Below are positions 51,155-58,802 of a stretch of DNA of 64,000 nt, piece by piece (the first letter of the stretch is position 1; each line of letters begins with the position of its first letter). Below the pieces are notes generated by a model. That model was not told the DNA's origin. It worked only from the letters and a program-made list of their open reading frames with translations, and did no database searches. The position numbers were made by a program, and so were the translations under genes. The stretch lies in the NCBI GenBank assembly GCA_964389685.1, contig CAYMFM010000003.1:1-64000 (forward strand), given 5' to 3'. Origin of the DNA: G020353115 sp964389685 (GTDB taxonomy: Bacteria > Bacteroidota > Bacteroidia > Bacteroidales > VadinHA17).

Positions 51155-51889
51155 CTAAATTTTTTCCAGATCCTCCGGTGTATCAATGGAGAGGCTGTCG
51201 TATTCAGTGGTTTTAACATAAATGGTATAGCCATTCTCAAGCCAGCGGTTCTGTTCCAGTGATTCTGCCAGTTCAAGTTTGGAGGGTTTTAACCGGGTAA
51301 TTTCACGGAGTATATCCGCTTGATAGGCATAAATACCAATATGCTTCAGGAAGTTGTGATCCCGGATCCATTCCGAGCGTTCTTTACCCCGGATATGGGG
51401 GAGGGGTGAACGGCTGAAGTACAGGGCTTCCTGCCTGAGGTTACAGACTACCTTGGTTATGTTCGGATCATTCAACTCTTCAGTGGATTCTATCACCTTT
51501 ACCAGGGTGGCTATCTGGGTAGCAGGATCAGTAAAACAGGTCATCAGATGCTGTATCTGTCCGGGATGAATGAATGGTTCATCTCCCTGGATATTAATCA
51601 CGACATCCACGATCCGGTTATGTTCTGCTGTAAACTTTTCAAGGGCTTCAGCACACCGGTCAGTACCACTGGCATGCTCGGGTGAAGTGAGGATTACATT
51701 TCCCCCGAAATCCTTAACAGCTGTTTCAATTCTTGCATCATCCGTTGCGACCACAACCTGTTCGAGAAGGGATGATGCCTGTTCATATACGCGGCGGACC
51801 ATGGGCTTCCCGGCAATGTCAGCCAGCGGTTTACCGGGGAAACGGGATGAATGATACCGGGCGGGGATTATACCAAGAAATTGGATCAT
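51155..51889 (-). CDS. kdsB: 3-deoxy-manno-octulosonate cytidylyltransferase
   Basis: KdsB activates Kdo with CTP to give CMP-Kdo for the inner core of lipopolysaccharide. The 244 residues match the family. Diagnostic motifs are IIPARYHSSRFPGKPLADI near the N-terminus (nucleotide binding), VVATDDARI, VINIQGDEPFI (metal-binding Asp) and the C-terminal SIDTPEDLEKI. It is oriented with purN, 40 bases downstream of that gene, and precedes the DNA-uptake operon by 62 bases. It complements the lipid A genes at 23-27 kb. Confidence 0.95.
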   Translation of the reverse strand: MIQFLGIIPARYHSSRFPGKPLADIAGKPMVRRVYEQASSLLEQVVVATDDARIETAVKDFGGNVILTSPEHASGTDRCAEALEKFTAEHNRIVDVVINIQGDEPFIHPGQIQHLMTCFTDPATQIATLVKVIESTEELNDPNITKVVCNLRQEALYFSRSPLPHIRGKERSEWIRDHNFLKHIGIYAYQADILREITRLKPSKLELAESLEQNRWLENGYTIYVKTTEYDSLSIDTPEDLEKI

Positions 51890-51929
51890 AGGAAGTGATT
51901 GAAGAAAATTTCAAAATACATTAAACAAA

Positions 51930-52499
51930 TCAGATACCTTCGAGACACTGTTCAATTACTTTAGGGAAATGTTCATATTCAAGCTGATGAACCCTTTCGG
52001 CAAGAGTTTCCGGGGTGTCCTCTTTTTTTACCGGACAACGGGCCTGAAAAATAATCTTTCCTTCATCGTATTTTTCATTGACATAATGGATGGAAATTCC
52101 CGATTCAGCATCCCCATTATTGATCACGGCTTCATGAACATGCCTTCCATACATCCCTTTTCCGCCATATTTGGGCAGAAGGGCAGGATGAATGTTGATT
52201 ATTCGCCCTGAGAATCGCTGCAGGATAGTTTTGGGGATTAGCCATAGGAACCCGGCAAGGACCACAAAATCAATCTGAGCATCCTGGAGCTTATCCAATA
52301 CCACATCTGTTTCGTAGAATTCTTCGCGTGTAAAGATGAAGGATGGCACACCCAGAGCGGTTGCACGGTTGAGCACATAGGCATCTTTTCGATTTGAGAA
52401 AACAAGTGCTACCGTTATCGTTTGATGGCCCTGAAAATATTCAATAACGTTTTGTGCATTGGTCCCGGAACCCGAAGCAAAAATTGCAATCTTTTTCAT
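51930..52499 (-). CDS. purN: Phosphoribosylglycinamide formyltransferase PurN
   Basis: PurN transfers a formyl group from 10-formyl-THF to GAR in purine synthesis. It has 189 residues from the ATG at 52499 (MKKIAIFASGSGTNAQNVIEYF). The frame is open for 44 more codons, but that part is AT-rich, unlike the family, and overlaps the divergent acpP control region. The catalytic Asn and His are in INIHPALLPKYGGKGMYGRH. The catalytic Asp is probably in HYVNEKYDEGKIIFQ. It is divergent from acpP with a 172-base intergenic region. Confidence 0.95.
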   Translation of the reverse strand: MKKIAIFASGSGTNAQNVIEYFQGHQTITVALVFSNRKDAYVLNRATALGVPSFIFTREEFYETDVVLDKLQDAQIDFVVLAGFLWLIPKTILQRFSGRIINIHPALLPKYGGKGMYGRHVHEAVINNGDAESGISIHYVNEKYDEGKIIFQARCPVKKEDTPETLAERVHQLEYEHFPKVIEQCLEGI

Positions 52500-52596
52500 A
52501 TACAATGACTTACAAATAACAATTCCATTAAAATTACGCTTATTTTCAAAAATTGAGGAAAAAAAACATAGAAAAAACCAAAAAAGATTATTTTTA

Positions 52597-52628
52597 TTTG
52601 AATAATTATGGTGAATTACATTTCTTTG
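52597..52628 (+). promoter_or_regulatory. Candidate acpP promoter
   Basis: TTTG at 52597-52600 is followed after 20 bases by TTTCTTTG (52621-52628), one mismatch from TAnnTTTG. The acpP start lies 43 bases downstream. Confidence 0.4.
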
Positions 52629-52671
52629 CACAGTTACATTTTACCGTTAGTATTAATTAAAACTAAAAGTT

Positions 52672-52908
52672 ATGTCAGACATTGCATCAAGAGTGAAAGC
52701 GATAATCGTTGATAAGCTTGGAGTTGATGAAAATGAAGTAACAGATGAAGCTAGTTTCACCAATGATCTTGGAGCAGATTCGCTTGACACGGTTGAGTTA
52801 ATCATGGAATTTGAAAAGGAATTCAACCTGGGTATTCCTGATGATCAGGCAGAAACAATCAGTACCGTGGGAGAGGCGATCAAATACATTGAGGAGAACG
52901 CTAAATAA
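52672..52908 (+). CDS. acpP: Acyl carrier protein
   Basis: AcpP carries growing acyl chains on a phosphopantetheine arm for fatty acid and lipid A synthesis. It has 78 residues and is strongly acidic. The attachment residue is Ser37 in GADSLDTVELIMEFE. The gene is 30 bases upstream of fabF, the standard arrangement, and the ATG follows a likely TTTG/TTTCTTTG promoter. It supplies the 3-hydroxyacyl donors used by LpxA, LpxD and FabZ encoded in this window. Confidence 0.97.
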   Translation: MSDIASRVKAIIVDKLGVDENEVTDEASFTNDLGADSLDTVELIMEFEKEFNLGIPDDQAETISTVGEAIKYIEENAK

Positions 52909-52938
52909 TTGTTGATACTGCGTTAAAAGGGTATATAT

Positions 52939-54192
52939 ATGGAGTTGAAGCGTGTGGTTGTAACAGGCCTTGGAGCGATTACTCCAATAGGGAAGAATGT
53001 TCATGAATATTGGGATGGTCTGAAGAATGGTGTTAGCGGGTCTGACTGGATCACACACTTTGATGCCGAAAAATTCAAAACCAGATTTGCCTGCGAAGTA
53101 AAGCACTTCGATCCCCTCGATTACTTCGATCGGAAAGAGATAAAAAAGTTAGATCTGTTTGCCCAGTTTGCTTTGGTTGCTATTGATGAAGCCATTGTTG
53201 ATTCGGGTATTGATCTTCAAAAGATCGACATCAACAAAGCAGGGGCGATCTGGGGTTCCGGTATTGGCGGGATAAAAACATTTATGGATGAGATAAGGGG
53301 CTTTGAAGCCGGGGATGGAACACCCCGCTTCAGCCCTTTTTATATTCCCAAGATGATTTCCGATATTGTAGCCGGATTCGTCTCCATGAAATATGGATTC
53401 CGGGGTCCCAATTTCGGCACCGTTTCTGCCTGTGCAACATCAACCCACGCATTGATCGATGCCTACAATTACATCCGTCTGGGAAAGGCAAATCTTTTTG
53501 TGTCGGGTGGTTCTGAAGCAACCATTAATGAGGCAGGAATGGGTGGCTTCAATGCCATGCAGGCCATTTCAACTAATAACGATGAATACAAAACCGCTTC
53601 CCGACCGCTGGACAAAACCCGCGATGGTTTTGTTATGGGAGAGGGAGCTGGAGCCCTTATCCTGGAAGAGTATGAACATGCTTTAAGCCGGGGGGCGAAG
53701 ATCTATTGTGAAATTGCCGGAGGTGGTCTCTCTGCCGATGCTTACCACATTACAGCCCCACATCCTGAAGGACTGGGTGCAGCACTGGCCATGAACTCAG
53801 CACTCGAGGATGCAAACATGAAACCGGAAGAGGTAGAGTATATCAATATCCATGGTACGGCAACTCCACGGGGAGATATTGCTGAAATGATTGCAATACA
53901 AAAAGTTTTCGGTGAACATGCCTACACCATGAATATCAGTGCTACCAAATCACTCACCGGACACCTGCTCGGAGCTACCGGTGCAGCCGAAACCATTGCA
54001 TGCATTTTTGCCCTGCAGCGGGGGATCATTCCGCCGACCATCAACTATTTGCACCCTGATCCTGAAATTGATAGCAAGCTGAACCTTACCATCAATTCTG
54101 CCCAGGTAAGAGAAATAAACGCAGCATTGAGCAATACTTTTGGATTCGGTGGACATAATGCATCCATTATTGTAAAGAAACTTCCAAGTTAG
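52939..54192 (+). CDS. fabF: 3-oxoacyl-ACP synthase II (FabF)
   Basis: FabF condenses malonyl-ACP with acyl-ACP in fatty acid elongation. The 417 residues have the thiolase fold with the catalytic Cys165 in VSACATSTHALIDAY and two histidines in NIHGTATPRGD and KSLTGHLLGATGA. NTFGFGGHNAS near the end is also conserved. It is co-transcribed with acpP (30 bases upstream) and rnc (4 bases downstream). No missing residues or odd composition were seen. Confidence 0.97.
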   Translation: MELKRVVVTGLGAITPIGKNVHEYWDGLKNGVSGSDWITHFDAEKFKTRFACEVKHFDPLDYFDRKEIKKLDLFAQFALVAIDEAIVDSGIDLQKIDINKAGAIWGSGIGGIKTFMDEIRGFEAGDGTPRFSPFYIPKMISDIVAGFVSMKYGFRGPNFGTVSACATSTHALIDAYNYIRLGKANLFVSGGSEATINEAGMGGFNAMQAISTNNDEYKTASRPLDKTRDGFVMGEGAGALILEEYEHALSRGAKIYCEIAGGGLSADAYHITAPHPEGLGAALAMNSALEDANMKPEEVEYINIHGTATPRGDIAEMIAIQKVFGEHAYTMNISATKSLTGHLLGATGAAETIACIFALQRGIIPPTINYLHPDPEIDSKLNLTINSAQVREINAALSNTFGFGGHNASIIVKKLPS

Positions 54193-54196
54193 TTTC

Positions 54197-54934
54197 GTGA
54201 ATAAAGATTCTTCTAACCTGCTCAATGCTAATTTCACAGGGAAACGAGCGTTTTATTCCCAATTGAAAGCAATCCTGGGTTTTCGCCCTGGAAACCGCAA
54301 ATTGTATGAATTGGCATTTGTTCACAAATCGGCTTCCATAAAACTGGCAGATGGATCACTCGTGAATAATGAGCGACTCGAATTCCTGGGTGATGCAATC
54401 CTGGATGCCGCCATCTCACACTACCTCTTTGAAATGTATGATCATCAGGATGAGGGATTTCTTACTAAAATAAGATCAAAGATCGTGAACCGTGATAACC
54501 TTAATGCACTGGCTGAAAAAGTGGGGATTGACAGGCTATTGATTTCAAACGTTAACCAGAATATGTTCGGAAGAAACCTCTACGGTAATGCCCTGGAGGC
54601 ATTGATCGGGGCCATTTATCTGGACCGGGGATACAGGTTTACAAAAAAATACCTGATACGCCGGGTTATTCATCATCATCTTGATCTGAAAGAACTTGAA
54701 AAAACCGAAATAGATTTCAAGAGCCAGGTGATTGAATGGGCACAAAAACATAAAAAGGAGATACACTTTTATTCATCCGATCATTTTGATGCAGAAAATA
54801 AATTGCTACACTTTTCCGTAAAACTGTTCATTGACGAGCAGCCGGTTGGCTCAGGAGAGGGATTGTCGAAGAAAGAGGCAGAACAACATGCATCAGAAGA
54901 GGCGCTGCACAGACTGGAATCCGCAGACAAATAG
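54197..54934 (+). CDS. rnc: Ribonuclease III
   Basis: RNase III cleaves double-stranded RNA in rRNA processing and mRNA decay. The 245 residues comprise the catalytic domain with the signature NNERLEFLGDAILDAAIS, the second metal-site block EALIGAIYLDRGY, and a C-terminal double-stranded RNA-binding domain ending EGLSKKEAEQHASEEALHRL. The start is GTG at 54197, four bases after fabF. The acpP-fabF-rnc order is common in Bacteroidota and beyond. Confidence 0.97.
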   Translation: MNKDSSNLLNANFTGKRAFYSQLKAILGFRPGNRKLYELAFVHKSASIKLADGSLVNNERLEFLGDAILDAAISHYLFEMYDHQDEGFLTKIRSKIVNRDNLNALAEKVGIDRLLISNVNQNMFGRNLYGNALEALIGAIYLDRGYRFTKKYLIRRVIHHHLDLKELEKTEIDFKSQVIEWAQKHKKEIHFYSSDHFDAENKLLHFSVKLFIDEQPVGSGEGLSKKEAEQHASEEALHRLESADK

Positions 54935-54998
54935 CGTAGTGTATTGATTTTTTCATAAAATACTGGAATTATGGTTATTTTTATCCTGGTTATTCCTG

Positions 54999-55433
54999 AT
55001 GATGATGAAAAAGAGATTACATAAACTTGCCGTTGAACCGGATTATCGGTTTTTCCTCATTGGCATCTCTTCACACGAAAACGATTATCACCTCTGCTGG
55101 GCTATAAACCAGAAACTGAACCTTAACCTGCAGAAAAGAGCAAATTATGTATTGTTTAATCCGAAACTGAACACCGACCAGGAATTTTCATTCTATGCAT
55201 ATGAGGATGAGGAAAGCTTCCTGACCTATTACTTACTGTCAAACCGTTGTGATGATGGTTTCCTGGTCGAAGAGTTCAGGAACATCGATTTTTTAATGCA
55301 GGTGCACGGTGATTTGCCAGAGGAAGAGGAGGAAAAGCTGATCCGCAACCTGCGATCGATTCCCGTTATCAGCACCTCCTTTGTCATTGATCCCCGTACA
55401 CTGAAATCACGGGATCGGCTGCTAATTCAATGA
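54999..55433 (+). CDS. IPExxxVDY-family protein
   Basis: 144 residues, cytosolic, with no catalytic motif. It resembles the small Bacteroidota proteins called IPExxxVDY, as I recall, which sit between rnc and pyruvate kinase in many genomes. Visible segments are YRFFLIGISSHENDYHLCWAIN, split by the family-typical acidic/aromatic pattern, and EFRNIDFLMQVHGDLPEEEEEKL. The function is unknown. It follows rnc by 64 bases and ends just before a terminator, so it probably closes the acpP-fabF-rnc transcript. pyk does not follow here. Confidence 0.75.
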   Translation: MMMKKRLHKLAVEPDYRFFLIGISSHENDYHLCWAINQKLNLNLQKRANYVLFNPKLNTDQEFSFYAYEDEESFLTYYLLSNRCDDGFLVEEFRNIDFLMQVHGDLPEEEEEKLIRNLRSIPVISTSFVIDPRTLKSRDRLLIQ

Positions 55434-55440
55434 ATAGAAA

Positions 55441-55475
55441 AAGGCTGCCACGTTTGCGACAGCCTTCTCTTTTTT
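55441..55475. terminator. Rho-independent terminator between the acpP cluster and the 55.5-kb gene
   Basis: AAGGCTG (55441-55447) pairs with CAGCCTT (55460-55466), followed by CTCTTTTTTT on the plus strand. The A-run before the stem makes it usable from the minus strand too, where the gene at 55526-56221 ends. Confidence 0.75.
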
Positions 55476-55525
55476 TAACCCTAAAAATTTAACCTAACAC
55501 AGAATTGATTACTATTTAGCTTCTT

Positions 55526-56221
55526 CTATTTTTTCTCTTTTTCAGCCTTTTTCTCTTTTATCTCTTTCTTCTCTTTGGATGTGTCCTTCTTTATTATGGT
55601 AATCTCAATCTCCTCTTCTCCTTCTTCATTCTGTTTCTTAATCACCTTTACGTTTTTCTTTACAACAATTGTGCCACCCTCATCATTTTTCAGGAAAACA
55701 TCAAATGTTCCCTCTTCATCATCGTAGGTTTTGATGTAGACATTTCCTCCTTTAATATCCTGGATCTCATCGCCTTTCATGATGATTACGTTACCATCTT
55801 TTTTCTTGATGACAATCTCTTCAACATCATCCAAATCTGCTTTTTCCTTAACCACATAGTAGACTCCCACTTTATCTTCATCCACTCTCTTAAGATCCTT
55901 TTCACCAACAAATATAGCCACCGATTTCAGGGAATCTGTTCCCTCTTTCTTCAGTTTAATGGCATGAGTGTGCAGATCACCGGAACTAAGAACCTGAAGA
56001 TCAATATCTTCAATACCAGCGATTTCCTGTATCAGTTTCTTTAACTCATCGCTATCTGCTCCGGATGTAATTTGGAGTGTTGTATCCACCGTTACTTCAT
56101 CATTTTGCATGACTTTCAGGTGAACTTTGGTCTTCTCCTCATCCTGAGCAAATGCAGTCATTCCCAGAAACAGTGTTAATGTAACCAGGAGAAATGGGAA
56201 ACTTTTTTTACTTGCTTTCAT
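55526..56221 (-). CDS. Secreted Lys/Glu-rich protein of unknown function
   Basis: 231 residues with a signal peptide (SFPFLLVTLTLFLGMTAFAQ), so exported to the periplasm or beyond. The mature protein is highly charged, with alternating strand-like segments (VHLKVMQNDEVTVDTTLQI, GTIVVKKNVKVIKKQ) and a C-terminal tail of almost only Lys and Glu. No known domain is recognised. It is divergent from the rprX kinase gene, with 126 bases between starts, which makes it a likely target of the RprXY system or an accessory to its sensing. This is positional inference. Confidence 0.75.
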   Translation of the reverse strand: MKASKKSFPFLLVTLTLFLGMTAFAQDEEKTKVHLKVMQNDEVTVDTTLQITSGADSDELKKLIQEIAGIEDIDLQVLSSGDLHTHAIKLKKEGTDSLKSVAIFVGEKDLKRVDEDKVGVYYVVKEKADLDDVEEIVIKKKDGNVIIMKGDEIQDIKGGNVYIKTYDDEEGTFDVFLKNDEGGTIVVKKNVKVIKKQNEEGEEEIEITIIKKDTSKEKKEIKEKKAEKEKK

Positions 56222-56332
56222 AAGTAATTTTCATGGTTTGTTTTATGCAACAAAAATACATGGAAGTTGTGTTAACGAAACTTAAGGATTGTTAAAGATT
56301 GTTAAATATGAATCAGATATATTGAGTAACCC

Positions 56333-56340
56333 TATCTTTG
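56333..56340 (+). promoter_or_regulatory. -7 element directly before rprX
   Basis: TATCTTTG matches TAnnTTTG exactly and ends 7 bases before the rprX ATG, so the transcript would start almost at the start codon. No TTTG box at the normal distance was seen. Confidence 0.4.
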
Positions 56341-56347
56341 TATTGTT

Positions 56348-57925
56348 ATGAGCAGAAAGCTGATATGGATTCTGACCATTGTCATGACTGCCGCATTGCT
56401 GGGTTTGATCGGTGTACAGGGGTACTGGATCCGGAATGCCGTGGAGGTTAAGCAGCAACAGTTTAAACAGGTGGTAAACAAAGCGCTTGCATCGGTTACT
56501 GAACAGCTCGAGGAGATGGAAACCATGGACAATATTGTTGAGGAAATAATCAGCGATTCCATCCCGGGGGAAATCCAGATTATAGGGAACGATACTGCGG
56601 ATAGCCTCAGCACACGGATCATTGTTGAATCGGGAACAGCAGTTCTCCATGAAGGCAATAACATCATCTATTTACCCGTCATGAAGTCTTACATCCCTGA
56701 TTCGCTGGACTCCCCTCCACCGTTTCCTGAAGTCCACATACAAACCCGGGAGCATTATGAATCCTATGTCATCAGGCGAAATGATCTCAGAGCATCGTTA
56801 TCGGACAAGGTTGACAATAAAACGATATTTGTTGAGAATGTCCTGAAGAAGATGATCAAGGAAAATCCCAGGATCGAAGAGAGATTGGATCTTGCGATCC
56901 TGAATGATCTGATCAGAAAGGAGTTTAGTCAGCGGGATATTAAGTTGGATTATGAGTTTGCCGTACGAAAAAGCCCGGAGAATGAATTTATTTTTCAATC
57001 GGAGGGTTTCGAGGATATCACAAAATCGGAAGTATACCAGAAAGCACTTTATCCAAATGACCTGGTATCCAATTTTAACTTTCTGACACTCTATTTCCCG
57101 AATGAAAAGAACTACTTTTTGAAATCCCTGGGATTCATGGGAGTCTCTTCCGCCCTGTTGACCTTGTTACTGGTCCTTATTTTCCTGTCTACACTCTATA
57201 TCATCTTCAGGCAAAAAAAATTATCGGAGATCAAGTCGGATTTTGTGAACAACATGACCCATGAACTGAAAACGCCGATCTCCACCATTTCGCTGGCATC
57301 GCAAATGTTAAAAGACGATAGTATTCCCATCATGGAAAAGAATGTGAATCAGATAACAAAAGTTATTGATGATGAGAGCAAGCGTCTGGGTTACCAGGTT
57401 GAGAAAGTGCTGCAGATGGCTATTTTCGACCGGGGAAAGATCAGGTTGAAAATAAAGGAGATGGACATTCACCGGCTTATTCAAAATGTGGTTTCAAATT
57501 TCACCATGCAGGTTGAAAACAAGAATGGTACCATCGATCTCCAGCTGGAAGCTGACCCCTCCACCGTGGGTGTTGATGAAGTACATTTCACCAATATCAT
57601 TTCAAACCTTCTGGATAATGCCATAAAATATTGTAATAAGAAACCGGAAATACTTATTCGTACAAAAACATCCGGAAGAAAGATCATAATCTCCGTAGAA
57701 GATAATGGTATTGGGATCAGAAAGGAAGATCAGAAACGCATCTTTGAACGGTTCTATCGTGTTCCCACAGGCAACATTCACAATGTAAAAGGATTCGGAC
57801 TGGGATTAAGCTACGTAAAAAAGATCGTTGAAGAGCACGATGGCACAATTGTTGTTGATAGTCAGCCACAAAAAGGCACTCGGTTCTCTATATCACTTCC
57901 ACTTAACACTGGCAATAATGCATAA
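56348..57925 (+). CDS. rprX: Sensor histidine kinase, RprX-like
   Basis: 525 residues. A first membrane helix (about 5-27), a periplasmic sensor region of about 230 residues without a known domain, a second helix (FMGVSSALLTLLLVLIFLSTLYIIF, about 262-286), then HisKA with phospho-acceptor His305 in NNMTHELKTPIS. The HATPase domain has NLLDNAIKYC (N box), VEDNGIGI (G1) and GFGLGLSYVKKIVE (G2). It is paired with a response regulator that closely resembles Bacteroides RprY, as I remember that sequence, so RprX is the likely assignment. Its end overlaps the regulator start by eight bases. Confidence 0.9.
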   Translation: MSRKLIWILTIVMTAALLGLIGVQGYWIRNAVEVKQQQFKQVVNKALASVTEQLEEMETMDNIVEEIISDSIPGEIQIIGNDTADSLSTRIIVESGTAVLHEGNNIIYLPVMKSYIPDSLDSPPPFPEVHIQTREHYESYVIRRNDLRASLSDKVDNKTIFVENVLKKMIKENPRIEERLDLAILNDLIRKEFSQRDIKLDYEFAVRKSPENEFIFQSEGFEDITKSEVYQKALYPNDLVSNFNFLTLYFPNEKNYFLKSLGFMGVSSALLTLLLVLIFLSTLYIIFRQKKLSEIKSDFVNNMTHELKTPISTISLASQMLKDDSIPIMEKNVNQITKVIDDESKRLGYQVEKVLQMAIFDRGKIRLKIKEMDIHRLIQNVVSNFTMQVENKNGTIDLQLEADPSTVGVDEVHFTNIISNLLDNAIKYCNKKPEILIRTKTSGRKIIISVEDNGIGIRKEDQKRIFERFYRVPTGNIHNVKGFGLGLSYVKKIVEEHDGTIVVDSQPQKGTRFSISLPLNTGNNA

Positions 57926-58604
57926 AATCCGGATCCTTTTAGCAGAAGATGATGAAAACCTGGGTTCCCTGTTGAAGGAATATCTCCTGGTTAAAGGGTA
58001 TGAAACCTGTCTCTATGCAGATGGGAACAAAGCGTATAAGGGATTTATACAGGAGCATTTTGATCTCTGTTTGCTGGATGTGATGATGCCCGTAAAAGAT
58101 GGATTTACACTGGCGAAAGAGATCCGGTTGATCAACAGCGATATACCGATCATTTTTCTCACCGCGAAATCGATGAAGGATGATGTGTTGGAAGGCTTTT
58201 CACTGGGTGCCGATGACTATATCACCAAACCCTTCAGCATGGAGGAACTGCTGTTCCGGATCGAAGCCATTCTCAGAAGAACAATTCCCGGTGCCAATGA
58301 TCAGCAACCGGATCAATACGAAATCGGTGATTACCTGTTTGACAGCCAGAAGCAGCAGCTCATTAAAGGGAAAGAGATTCAGAAGCTGACGACCAAGGAA
58401 TCGGAACTTCTTAAGTTGCTGTGCAGCAATAAGAATAAAGTTCTGGAGCGGAATTTTGCCCTGCGAACGATCTGGATTGATGATAATTATTTCAATGCCA
58501 GGAGTATGGATGTTTACATCACCAAGTTACGCAAATACCTGAAGAATGATCCCTCCATCCAGATTATCAATATCCACGGGAAAGGATACAAGCTGATTTG
58601 TTGA
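57918..58604 (+). CDS. rprY: Response regulator, OmpR family, RprY-like
   Basis: 228 residues from ATG 57918 (MHKIRILLAEDDENLGSLLKEYL). The receiver domain has the acidic pair in LLAEDDENL, phospho-acceptor Asp54 in CLLDVMMPVKDG, and the conserved Thr and Lys in FLTAKSM and DDYITKPFSMEEL. A winged-helix DNA-binding domain follows (TTKESELLKLLCSNKNKVLE, SMDVYITKLRKYL, IHGKGYKL). It is very like RprY of Bacteroides fragilis from memory. Translation is coupled to rprX by an eight-base overlap. An in-frame extension inside rprX is rejected. Confidence 0.95.
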   Translation: MHKIRILLAEDDENLGSLLKEYLLVKGYETCLYADGNKAYKGFIQEHFDLCLLDVMMPVKDGFTLAKEIRLINSDIPIIFLTAKSMKDDVLEGFSLGADDYITKPFSMEELLFRIEAILRRTIPGANDQQPDQYEIGDYLFDSQKQQLIKGKEIQKLTTKESELLKLLCSNKNKVLERNFALRTIWIDDNYFNARSMDVYITKLRKYLKNDPSIQIINIHGKGYKLIC

Positions 58605-58802
58605 GTATGCATAAATAATCCCGGTTCTACAACGGGCCCTGTGAGATAAATGAAGCTTTTACTATTTCACAGTGCGGGCTTCGTCACCGTTAAACGTATA
58701 CCGGTATTCGGGTGCCAACCCTGCCTACGGGCAACAGGCTGGTTTACCACAACTTGCTGCGGAAATAAGAGTCCAGAGCTTGCTCTGGGAATTACTACCA
58801 AT
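58605..58802. repeat. Short spacer with dispersed palindromes
   Basis: TGTGAGATA (58640-58648) pairs with TATTTCACA (58663-58671) in eight of nine positions. CCAGAGC (58773-58779) pairs with GCTCTGG (58782-58788). The CCCTGTGAGATAA string is a near copy of 41396-41408. No gene is seen. The second palindrome could end transcription of rprY or of the convergent activase gene. Confidence 0.5.

Noticed and set aside
52500..52631. 44-codon upstream extension of purN
   Set aside because: AT-rich, unlike PurN N-termini, and it covers the acpP promoter region. GSGTNAQN-type N-termini begin right after the ATG at 52499.
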